Below, piece by piece: positions 41,154 through 48,387 of a stretch of DNA of 64,000 nt. The notes under the pieces are model-generated. The model was not told where the DNA came from. It saw nothing but the letters and a program-made list of their open reading frames with translations, and did no database searches. How positions within the stretch are numbered: the first letter of the stretch is position 1; every line of letters starts with the position of its first letter. The position numbers and the translations under genes are program-made. The stretch comes from Prevotella sp. (GTDB lineage Bacteria; Bacteroidota; Bacteroidia; Bacteroidales; Bacteroidaceae): the NCBI GenBank assembly GCA_017449495.1, contig JAFTFO010000001.1, forward strand, positions 1-64,000. The letters are read 5' to 3'.

Positions 41154-41280
41154 GGTGTCATGGTGTCAAGGTGTCATTGATTTCATAGAGTAATTGAAAA
41201 AAAGAAAAAGGTATATATCATGCTGTATATACTTTTTAATCAATCTGTAGAAACTGATGACACCTTGACACCATGACACC
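41154..41280. repeat. 24-bp perfect inverted repeat with triple GGTGTCA units
   Basis: Arms are 41154-41177 and 41257-41280, perfect over 24 bp. Each arm is three copies of GGTGTCA at 8-bp spacing. Inside, further pairings extend the stem: ATTGA/TCAAT (41193-41197 with 41240-41244), AAAAA/TTTTT (41205-41209 with 41233-41237) and GTATATA/TATATAC (41211-41217 with 41226-41232). Confidence 0.9.
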
Positions 41281-41342
41281 ACTAAAAGATCTCTGGATTG
41301 TGCATGCGCTCAATATCGGCGGCGGTGAAGGCTAAGCCTATG

Positions 41343-41371
41343 CTCCCCCTCTCAAGAAGGGGGAGTTTTTA
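41343..41371 (+). terminator. Plus-strand terminator at the end of the candidate RNA
   Basis: CTCCCCCT (41343-41350) pairs with AGGGGGAG (41358-41365), followed by TTTTT. The orientation is plus although the adjoining gene (DUF554) is on the minus strand, so a plus-strand transcript is implied. Confidence 0.75.
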
Positions 41372-42052
41372 TTTGAATAAGAACCAGATGACGGGAATGA
41401 GCAAGGCGGGCAGAAGGTTGAGCGTCTTGCAGTCCTTGAGTCTGAGGAGGGCGAGGCCGCTGCCGGTGATCAGCAGTCCGCCAACGATCAGGAGCTCGGC
41501 CATTAGCGCATTGCTGATGGCTGAGCTTGATATATGGGCGATGAGCCAGAACATGCCTTGCCAGAGAAACAGTACCGGGGCGGCAAGGATCATGCCGATG
41601 CCATACGTGGAAGCAAAGACCATCGAAGAGACGAAGTCGAGGGTGGCGTTGGTGAAAAGAAAGGTATGGTCACCTTTCAAGGCTGAGATGACAGGACCAA
41701 GCATCGACAAAGGACCGATGCAATAGAGCAGGATGGCAGTGGCAAGTCCGTCGGCGAGACGGCTCTCACCCTTCTCACCCTTCTTCAGACGGTCGACGAG
41801 CCGTTTGAACCGTCCGTCGATATCGATAGCCGTCCCCACGACACCGCCGACAGCCAGCGACACGATGAACAGGACAGGGTATTCCGACTGCGAGAAATGC
41901 GAGATAGTGGCATTGAGGCCAATGGCCAGCGAAGCCAGACCAAGACCTGTATAGAGTACCTCCTTGTATTTCTCCTTGACACCACGATGCAACACGGTAC
42001 CGATAATGGTGCCTGCGATGATGGTGACAGTATTGACGATGGTGCCTATCAT
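41369..42052 (-). CDS. DUF554 family membrane protein
   Basis: A 227-aa protein with about six to seven hydrophobic segments and the family start MIGTIVNTVTIIAGTIIGT. YCIGPLSMLGPV is a typical DUF554 block. Function is unknown; a transporter role has been suggested for the family. Its start overlaps the thioesterase stop by 4 nt (ATGA), so it is the last gene of the ilvD operon. Confidence 0.9.
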   Translation of the reverse strand: MIGTIVNTVTIIAGTIIGTVLHRGVKEKYKEVLYTGLGLASLAIGLNATISHFSQSEYPVLFIVSLAVGGVVGTAIDIDGRFKRLVDRLKKGEKGESRLADGLATAILLYCIGPLSMLGPVISALKGDHTFLFTNATLDFVSSMVFASTYGIGMILAAPVLFLWQGMFWLIAHISSSAISNALMAELLIVGGLLITGSGLALLRLKDCKTLNLLPALLIPVIWFLFK

Positions 42053-42804
42053 ACGAAGACCACTTTACTGCGGCAGACCTCAACGGGATCGGGTTGGCCG
42101 GGAACAGTCTTGACGATACGAATGGAGTTGTCGCCATCTGCCCCTTCTTCCTTGTAGAAGGAGAGCCGGTCGCCCTGATGAGCCTCGGCGACATAGGCGA
42201 TCTCGAAGCGGCGGATGCGATGGTTGCGATACCAGTCGAGGGGCCAGAGGTCGAGCACGTGCTCGATGTACTTCACGGAGTTGATGTGGCCATTGATGTC
42301 GACATCGTTATAATAGGTATCGATGGTTCGCACGAACTCAGCGTCGTCGGTCATCTTCACGCGGCCGCCCTTGTCGATAGGGCACTCCTTGTCTTTGACG
42401 ATCCATTGGTTGATGGCACCATTGTCGATGGCGAAGATGTCGGTAGGCTGGCGGCTCTCTGTGTCGATCATCGCCCAGATGCTGCGGCCATAACCGTAGA
42501 CATGGCCATCCTCACCTACTACGCGGAAGTTGCGGCTGGTGAAGTAGCGCATGGCCGACTCCACCCACGTCTCGACACGGAATTTCGTGTACTGCAGGGG
42601 CATCTCTTCCATCTCGATGGCGAGGCGGGAGAGCACCCATGAACGATTGATGGACATGAGATACTTCATGCCGAAGCCGCGGGCTGAGGAATGGAAGTCA
42701 GCGGCGTTGAGCATGTGGTTGCCGAGATGCCCCATGAAGAGTCGCTGCGAGAAGTCGCAGTGGAAGGGCTCAGCCATGAATTCGTAAGAACCTACTTTAT
42801 CCAT
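42049..42804 (-). CDS. Acyl-ACP thioesterase
   Basis: Releases fatty acids from acyl carrier protein. The 251-aa protein has two hot-dog domains, with the active-site motif YNDVDINGHINSVKYIE (about 164-180) typical of the FatA-like bacterial family. In Bacteroides such a gene commonly lies between ilvN and ilvC; here the gene is kept next to ilvN but with a GH53 gene in between, and ilvC is elsewhere. Overlaps the GH53 stop by 13 nt. Confidence 0.92.
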   Translation of the reverse strand: MDKVGSYEFMAEPFHCDFSQRLFMGHLGNHMLNAADFHSSARGFGMKYLMSINRSWVLSRLAIEMEEMPLQYTKFRVETWVESAMRYFTSRNFRVVGEDGHVYGYGRSIWAMIDTESRQPTDIFAIDNGAINQWIVKDKECPIDKGGRVKMTDDAEFVRTIDTYYNDVDINGHINSVKYIEHVLDLWPLDWYRNHRIRRFEIAYVAEAHQGDRLSFYKEEGADGDNSIRIVKTVPGQPDPVEVCRSKVVFV

Positions 42805-44084
42805 GTTTTCTTTCCATTTTGGATATAAAGTCCAGGACGAAAGGGCCTCTCAGCAAGGCTAATGCCCTGGAGAGTGTACCAGTCATCAGAAGAGGTGAGA
42901 AGTGAGGGGCGAGAAGTGAGAGGAATAACGGCCGTGGGATCGTCGAGGAAGGCCTTCATCTCATAGAGGGCAGGCAGGGCCCGTCCCGTCTCGTTGTCGA
43001 AGAGCGAGGCATTGTACCACCCTGTGGTGAGACTGCCCGTACAGCCTTTGGCATTTGCCTCGGCATACCACCAGGAGAGCCCGTTGACCTGTGCATGCTT
43101 CTTCAGCATTGTGATCAGATCAGCAGTGTATCGACGCTGCCCTTCATGGCTATAGGGATAGGTCTTGGTGTAGTCAAAGGTAGAGCCGTCCACCTTCCAC
43201 TTCGAGGGATAGCCCGTCTCAACGAGCTGTATCTCCTTGTTGGGAAAGTTCTGCTCCAACAGCGTCAGTCCTTTGTCGAGGTTCGATAGCACACCTTTAT
43301 AATAGGGATAGTACGAGGTTCCGATGACGTCGTAGTCGATGCCATTCTCCTCGATACGCTTAAAGAAGGCGACGTCGAGCGTGGGGTTGTTGGCACATTG
43401 CTCCGTATGGATAATGATTTTAGCCTCTGGGCAGACCTCACGACAGGCTTTGCCGGCAGCTTTCAGCATATTCGTGAAGTTGTCCCAGTGCTTATCGGTA
43501 TAGCCTTTCCAATCTGAGGTTGGTACGAGATGACCCCCATATTCCTCCCAATCCTCATATTTACCATCGAGATTAAATCCCCACAGCATGCCGAAGCTGA
43601 TTTCATTACCAGTCTGAATCAAGTCGGGTGTCGCTCCCGCAGTCACCAATGCTTCAAGACATTCCTTCGTGTATTCGTAGACCGTTTCTTCCGGGGGCCA
43701 GCTCCAAATAGCCCATGAGGCGGGTATCGTCTGCTTTCCCGGGTCGGCCCATGTGTCGCTATAGTGGAAGTCGAGCATGAAGAAAAGTCCGGCATCCTTA
43801 ATACGCTTACCGAGCGTCTTCACATACTCCAGATCCTGGCACACATTCTTGTCCTGGTCCTTTGAGGGATCTACAAAAAGCCTCACACGCATCGTGTTCC
43901 AGCCTTGCTCCTTCAGGAATACTAACAGGTCAGAAATGTTTTCGCCATCCAGATTGAAATAGGTGGCCTTCTGTTCCTCATATTTCAACAACACGGAGAT
44001 GTCACCTCCAACATAACGCTGCTGTGCCTGGGCCTGCAAGATGGCAGCCAGCATAACCACCATCATCGTTAGTAGTTTTCTCAT
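42792..44084 (-). CDS. GH53 arabinogalactan endo-beta-1,4-galactanase
   Basis: Exported endo-galactanase attacking the beta-1,4-galactan side chains of pectin. The 430-aa protein has a signal peptide (cleaved after about residue 20), HYSDTWADPGKQ, the acid/base Glu161 in QTGNEISF and the nucleophile Glu289 in LVETGYPSK. The C-terminus has a short tail PFRPGLYIQNGKKTWIK, like that of the esterase at 9308. The linker before it is encoded by a direct repeat (GAGAAGTGAG at 42897-42906 and 42911-42920). It sits 7 nt after ilvN and inside the branched-chain amino acid operon, an unusual place. Confidence 0.93.
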   Translation of the reverse strand: MRKLLTMMVVMLAAILQAQAQQRYVGGDISVLLKYEEQKATYFNLDGENISDLLVFLKEQGWNTMRVRLFVDPSKDQDKNVCQDLEYVKTLGKRIKDAGLFFMLDFHYSDTWADPGKQTIPASWAIWSWPPEETVYEYTKECLEALVTAGATPDLIQTGNEISFGMLWGFNLDGKYEDWEEYGGHLVPTSDWKGYTDKHWDNFTNMLKAAGKACREVCPEAKIIIHTEQCANNPTLDVAFFKRIEENGIDYDVIGTSYYPYYKGVLSNLDKGLTLLEQNFPNKEIQLVETGYPSKWKVDGSTFDYTKTYPYSHEGQRRYTADLITMLKKHAQVNGLSWWYAEANAKGCTGSLTTGWYNASLFDNETGRALPALYEMKAFLDDPTAVIPLTSRPSLLTSSDDWYTLQGISLAERPFRPGLYIQNGKKTWIK

Positions 44085-44091
44085 ATTCCGA

Positions 44092-44649
44092 TTATATCTT
44101 TTGAACAGTTTCCTTCTCGCGCTGCTCTAGGAACTCGCTCACCTGTTCCTGCTTGCCACGGGTAACGGCAATACGACCGCTGCGAGTGTACTGCAGCACG
44201 CAGCCGAAGGTGTCGAGAGCGCGGTAGAGCGAGATGATATCCTCCGTGACACCATGCATCTGAACGATGACATAGGTGGGGTTCACCTCGATGATACTGG
44301 CTTGGAAACGGCGCACGGTACGAGAGATCTCCGGGTTCTCCATCACCATCGGCGTAGAGAGCTTATAGAGTCCTGACTCGCGGATGAACAACTGGTCGTC
44401 GGTGAAGTAGTTGGCCTTCACCACGTCAATCTTCTTTTCAATCTGGCGCACAATCTTCTGTATCTGGTCTTCGTCGCTCCAGGCAGTGATGGTATATTTA
44501 TGTACCCCGGGGATGCTCGAGGCCGACACGTTCAGACTCTCGATGTTCACCTGACGGCGCGTGAAAACGGCCGTCACCTGGTTCAGAATACCAGCCACGT
44601 TCTCAGAATAAACCAACAGGGTATATAATTTCTTCTTATTCTCTTCCAT
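44092..44649 (-). CDS. ilvN: Acetolactate synthase small (regulatory) subunit
   Basis: Regulatory partner of IlvB that gives feedback control by branched-chain amino acids. The start is set at MEENKKKLYTLLVYSEN (44649), giving 185 aa; an upstream ATG adds seven residues from low-complexity sequence (44664-44695). The ACT domain is at the N-terminus (ENVAGILNQVTAVFTRRQVN), with a second ACT-like domain in the C-terminal half. It lies about 44 nt after ilvB and 7 nt before GH53. Confidence 0.94.
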   Translation of the reverse strand: MEENKKKLYTLLVYSENVAGILNQVTAVFTRRQVNIESLNVSASSIPGVHKYTITAWSDEDQIQKIVRQIEKKIDVVKANYFTDDQLFIRESGLYKLSTPMVMENPEISRTVRRFQASIIEVNPTYVIVQMHGVTEDIISLYRALDTFGCVLQYTRSGRIAVTRGKQEQVSEFLEQREKETVQKI

Positions 44650-44693
44650 ATGCAGTAGCAAATTCTTCACTCTTCACTTTTCACTCTTCACTT

Positions 44694-46403
44694 CTAAATC
44701 TCCAACATCATTTTATCGATATCCATACCAGGAGGCGTCATTGGCAGCACATTGTCTTCCTCACGAATGGCACACTCAAGGATAAACGGGCCATCGGTGG
44801 TAAGCATCTGCTGAATGGCTGCTGCCAAGTCCTGACGGTCTGCCACGAACCGATAAGAAATGCCGTAACCCTGGGCGATGGGGCCGTAGTCGGGATTCAT
44901 CATCTTCGTGAACGACTTGCGGCGCATCCAGAACATATCCTGCCATTGGCGTACGTTGCCTAAGTAGTGGTTGTTCATCACGATCATCTTCACAGGTGCT
45001 TTCTGCTCCATGATGGTGCCGAGTTCCTCGATACACATCTGGAAGCCGCCATCGCCCATGAAACAGCAGACGGTACGGTCGGGGGCTGCAAACGTAGCAC
45101 CAATGGCGGCGGGCATGCCATAGCCCATCGTACCAAGACCGCCGCTGGTGCAGATGCTGCGCTTGTGGTGATACTTGAAGTAACGGGTTGCAAACAATTG
45201 ATTCTGACCGACATCCGTCACGAGGATAGCGTCGTCAGGGGCTTGCTCTGCCACGGCGTTGACCACCTCACCCATCAGCAGCGGGCCCTCCTTAGGATGG
45301 ATGGCGGGCTCGATGACTTTCGCACGTTCCTTCTCGTCGAGCGGTTTGAAAGAGTCGCGCCATTCCTGATGGTCGTTCTTGTCGAGCAGAGCCGTGATGG
45401 CAGGCAGCGATTCCTTACAGTCGGCAATCACCGCCACGTCGGTCTTCACGTTCTTGTCGATTTCACTATGGTCGATATCGAGGTGGATGACCTTCGCCTG
45501 CTTGGCATAAGTCTTCAGATTTCCTGTCACACGGTCGCTGAAGCGCATGCCGATGGCGATGAGCACGTCGCACTCCTGCTCCTTCAGGTTCACCGCATAG
45601 TTGCCGTGCATGCCCAGCATGCCGACATTGAGCGGATGGTTGGAGGGCAGGGCCGAGAGTCCGAGCATTGTACGGCCTGCGGGGATATCGGCTTTCTCCA
45701 GGAATGCCTTCAGTTCGCCCTGGGCATTGCCCAGTTCTACGCCCTGCCCGACGAGTGCCAGCGGCTTCTTAGCATTATTGATGAGTGTCGCTGCCTGACG
45801 CACAGCCTCCATATCGAGCTTGGGATATGGCACATAGGAACGGATGAAGTTGACCTTCTGCGGATTATAGTCTATCTCTTCGACCTGGGCGTTTCTGGCA
45901 AAGTCGAGAACGACAGGACCCGGACGGCCCGTACGGGCGATATAGAACGCACGGCTGACAGCCCACGCCACGTCTTCAGCATGACGTATCTGATAGCTCC
46001 ACTTAGAGATAGGCTGTGCCACACCCACGAGGTCCACCTCCTGGAAGGCGTCGGTACCGAGGGCGGAGATAGCCACCTGTCCGGCGATGACGACAATCGG
46101 TGTGGAGTCCATCATGGCATCGGCAATACCTGTTAGGGTATTGGTCACGCCAGGACCGCTGGTCACCAGAGCCACACCTACCTCACCAGAGACGCGGGCA
46201 TAACCCTCGGCAGCGTGAGCGGCTCCTTGTTCATGACGCACCAGGATATGGTCGAAACATTTCTTCTCACCACGTGTATAATCGAACAGCGCGTCGTAGA
46301 CAGGCATAATCGCACCACCGGGGTATCCGAAGATGGTCTTCACCCCTTCTGCCTGCAACGCCCGCATCAACGCCTTCGATCCTGTAATTTTATCCTTCAG
46401 CAT
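44694..46403 (-). CDS. ilvB: Acetolactate synthase large (catalytic) subunit
   Basis: ThDP-dependent enzyme that makes acetolactate or acetohydroxybutyrate. The true start is ATG at 46403; the open frame begins two codons earlier with TTG in a repeat. The 569-aa protein has FGYPGGAIMPVYDAL (N-terminal ThDP contact), VTSGPGVTN and the C-terminal cofactor motif GDGGFQM through VMNNHYLG. It is between ilvD (27-nt gap filled with ATTATCAATT-type repeats) and ilvN. Confidence 0.96.
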   Translation of the reverse strand: MLKDKITGSKALMRALQAEGVKTIFGYPGGAIMPVYDALFDYTRGEKKCFDHILVRHEQGAAHAAEGYARVSGEVGVALVTSGPGVTNTLTGIADAMMDSTPIVVIAGQVAISALGTDAFQEVDLVGVAQPISKWSYQIRHAEDVAWAVSRAFYIARTGRPGPVVLDFARNAQVEEIDYNPQKVNFIRSYVPYPKLDMEAVRQAATLINNAKKPLALVGQGVELGNAQGELKAFLEKADIPAGRTMLGLSALPSNHPLNVGMLGMHGNYAVNLKEQECDVLIAIGMRFSDRVTGNLKTYAKQAKVIHLDIDHSEIDKNVKTDVAVIADCKESLPAITALLDKNDHQEWRDSFKPLDEKERAKVIEPAIHPKEGPLLMGEVVNAVAEQAPDDAILVTDVGQNQLFATRYFKYHHKRSICTSGGLGTMGYGMPAAIGATFAAPDRTVCCFMGDGGFQMCIEELGTIMEQKAPVKMIVMNNHYLGNVRQWQDMFWMRRKSFTKMMNPDYGPIAQGYGISYRFVADRQDLAAAIQQMLTTDGPFILECAIREEDNVLPMTPPGMDIDKMMLEI

Positions 46404-46430
46404 TATCAATTATCAATTGTCAATTATCAA

Positions 46431-48248
46431 TTAATCTATGATTCTCACGCCACCCTTGTCGGCCGATGACACACTCTGAGCGTAGGCTCTGAGGGCCTTC
46501 GACACCACTCGGTTACGCTTCAGCGGCTGCTGTTCCCGGGCAGCCAGTTCCTCGTCGGAGAGTTTCACATTGATGCTACGGGTCGGTATGTCGATGACGA
46601 TGATGTCGCCATCCTTGATCTTACCGATATTACCGCCGTTGGCAGCCTCGGGCGAGATATGGCCGATGCTGAGTCCGCTGGTGCCACCCGAGAAGCGGCC
46701 GTCGGTAATCAGGGCACACTCCTTGCCGAGGTGCATCGACTTGATATAAGAGGTGGGATAGAGCATCTCCTGCATGCCGGGGCCACCCTTCGGACCCTCG
46801 TGGGTAATCACCACGCAGTCGCCGCTCTTCACCCGTCCGCCGAGAATGCCCTCACAGGCATCTTCCTGGGAGTCGAACACCACGGCGGGACCCTCGAAGT
46901 GCCACAGCGCCTCGTCTACGCCAGCGGTCTTCACCACACAACCGTCCTGGGCAATATTGCCGAAGAGTACGGCCAGACCGCCGTCCTTCGTGTAGGCATG
47001 TTCGAGGTCTCTGATGCAACCGTTGGCACGATCTGTGTCGAGTGAAGGATACTGCTCGCTCTGCGATCCCATCTTAGTGGAGAAGCGGTTGCCGGGAGCA
47101 GAGAAGTAAATATGACGTGGATCATCACTCCCCTCACCCATTGGAGAGGGGTCGGTGGTGAGGCTATATCTTTTCATGGCTTCACCTAACGTCATGCCGT
47201 CCACGCGGATGGCGGAGCCGTCGATGAGTCCCCCTTTGTTCAGTTCGTTGAGGATGCCGAGGATACCACCGGCACGGTTGCACTCCTGAACAGAATACTT
47301 CTGGGTGTTCGGTGCCAGTTTGCAGAGGCAGGGCACCTTGCGGCTCAACTCGTCAATATCCTTCATCGTGAAGTCAGTACCGGCCTCCTGGGCCACGGCC
47401 AATAGATGGAGCACGGTATTGGTAGAGCCACCCATGGCGATATCGAGTGACATGGCGTTGAGGAAAGCCTGACGGGTGGCGATGCTGCGCGGCAGCACCG
47501 ACTCGTCGCCATCCTCATAGTAGGCGAAGGCGTTCTTGACAATCTGACGGGCAGCAGACTTGAACAATTCTATGCGGTTGGTGTGCGTGGCCAGGATCGT
47601 GCCGTTGCCGGGCAACGAGAGACCGATGGCCTCGGTCAGCGAGTTCATCGAGTTGGCGGTGAACATGCCGGAGCAGCTTCCGCAGCCCGGACAGGCGCAG
47701 GCCTCCAACTCTGCCATCTCTTCATCAGAGACTGTCGGGTCGGCACCCTTCACCATGGCCGTAATCAGGTCGGCATTCTCGCCGCGCCAGCGGCCTGCCT
47801 CCATCGGGCCTCCCGAACAGAACACCGTCGGGATGTTCAGTCGCATCGAGGCCATCAGCATGCCGGGCGTCACCTTGTCGCAGTTCGAGATACAGATCAT
47901 GGCATCAGCCTTATGGGCGTTGACCATATATTCCACGGAGTCGGCGATGATGTCGCGGGAGGGTAGCGAGTAGAGCATGCCATCATGACCCATGGCGATG
48001 CCGTCGTCGATGGCGATGGTGTTGAACTCGGCTGCATAACAGCCCATCTTCTCGATCTCCTCACGGACAATCTGACCTATCTCATGCAGGTGGGTATGAC
48101 CCGGCACAAACTGTGTAAACGAATTGACAATGGCAATGATAGGCTTGCCGAACTGCGCTTGTTTCATACCTGTGGCCACCCAGAGGGCACGGGCCCCAGC
48201 CATTCTACGGCCTTCCGTGCATACTGCACTTCTCAACTGATGCTTCAT
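46431..48248 (-). CDS. ilvD: Dihydroxy-acid dehydratase
   Basis: Iron-sulfur dehydratase, third common step of valine and isoleucine synthesis. The 605-aa protein has the cluster and substrate signatures [13 protein letters not shown] and [17 protein letters not shown], and [15 protein letters not shown]. Around residue 367-380 it has [16 protein letters not shown], longer than I expect from IlvD proteins and encoded by a palindrome (47128-47151). It heads the ilvD-ilvB-ilvN-GH53-thioesterase-DUF554 run and has its own promoter. Confidence 0.95.
   Translation of the reverse strand: MKHQLRSAVCTEGRRMAGARALWVATGMKQAQFGKPIIAIVNSFTQFVPGHTHLHEIGQIVREEIEKMGCYAAEFNTIAIDDGIAMGHDGMLYSLPSRDIIADSVEYMVNAHKADAMICISNCDKVTPGMLMASMRLNIPTVFCSGGPMEAGRWRGENADLITAMVKGADPTVSDEEMAELEACACPGCGSCSGMFTANSMNSLTEAIGLSLPGNGTILATHTNRIELFKSAARQIVKNAFAYYEDGDESVLPRSIATRQAFLNAMSLDIAMGGSTNTVLHLLAVAQEAGTDFTMKDIDELSRKVPCLCKLAPNTQKYSVQECNRAGGILGILNELNKGGLIDGSAIRVDGMTLGEAMKRYSLTTDPSPMGEGSDDPRHIYFSAPGNRFSTKMGSQSEQYPSLDTDRANGCIRDLEHAYTKDGGLAVLFGNIAQDGCVVKTAGVDEALWHFEGPAVVFDSQEDACEGILGGRVKSGDCVVITHEGPKGGPGMQEMLYPTSYIKSMHLGKECALITDGRFSGGTSGLSIGHISPEAANGGNIGKIKDGDIIVIDIPTRSINVKLSDEELAAREQQPLKRNRVVSKALRAYAQSVSSADKGGVRIID
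47128..47151. repeat. Palindromic insertion inside ilvD
   Basis: CCCCTC (47130-47135) and GAGGGG (47146-47151) are inverted and surround ACCCATTGGA. The segment encodes SPMGEGS in frame. Confidence 0.5.
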
Positions 48249-48292
48249 CTGATATTCTGTTGTTATTCTGTTTAATTTCCTGAAATTAGCTG

Positions 48293-48324
48293 CAAATTTA
48301 CATTAATTCCTCCAAATAGCCAAC
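48293..48324 (-). promoter_or_regulatory. Promoter of ilvD (-7 TAAATTTG)
   Basis: The minus strand reads TAAATTTG at 48300-48293 and GTTG (a weak -33) at 48324-48321, 20 bp apart. Leader about 38 nt, too short for an attenuator. Confidence 0.6.
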
Positions 48325-48342
48325 TATTTCGGGATTTTTTCG

Positions 48343-48350
48343 TATTTTTG
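48343..48350 (+). promoter_or_regulatory. -7 box (TATTTTTG) of the GH2 gene
   Basis: TATTTTTG lies 38 nt before the GH2 start. Confidence 0.55.
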
Positions 48351-48387
48351 CACCAAAATAATGATAACTCATAACAAATAATAAGGA

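Larger units (their letters stand above)
41127..41371 (+). ncRNA. Candidate structured RNA built on a 24-bp inverted repeat
   Basis: Between the promoter-like pair and a rho-independent terminator lies a region without a convincing gene. Its core is a long near-continuous stem (41154-41280), listed separately. A 20-codon frame (41273-41335) starts inside the second arm and ends in GGGEG, like the end of the first gene of the window; on the minus strand a short coding-like end (AADIERMHNPEIF, stop near 41283) is also visible. Either may be a gene remnant. Alternative explanation: a miniature mobile element. Confidence 0.4.

Noticed and set aside
41298-41726. 142-aa plus-strand frame at the end of the DUF554 gene
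   Set aside because: It runs through a terminator hairpin and antisense to DUF554; no protein-like features.
44967-46136. 389-aa plus-strand frame opposite ilvB
   Set aside because: Shadow of a confident acetolactate synthase gene; composition is not protein-like.
46404-46409. TTG start of ilvB two codons upstream
   Set aside because: The ATG at 46403 gives the usual N-terminus and the TTG lies in the ATTATCAATT repeat.
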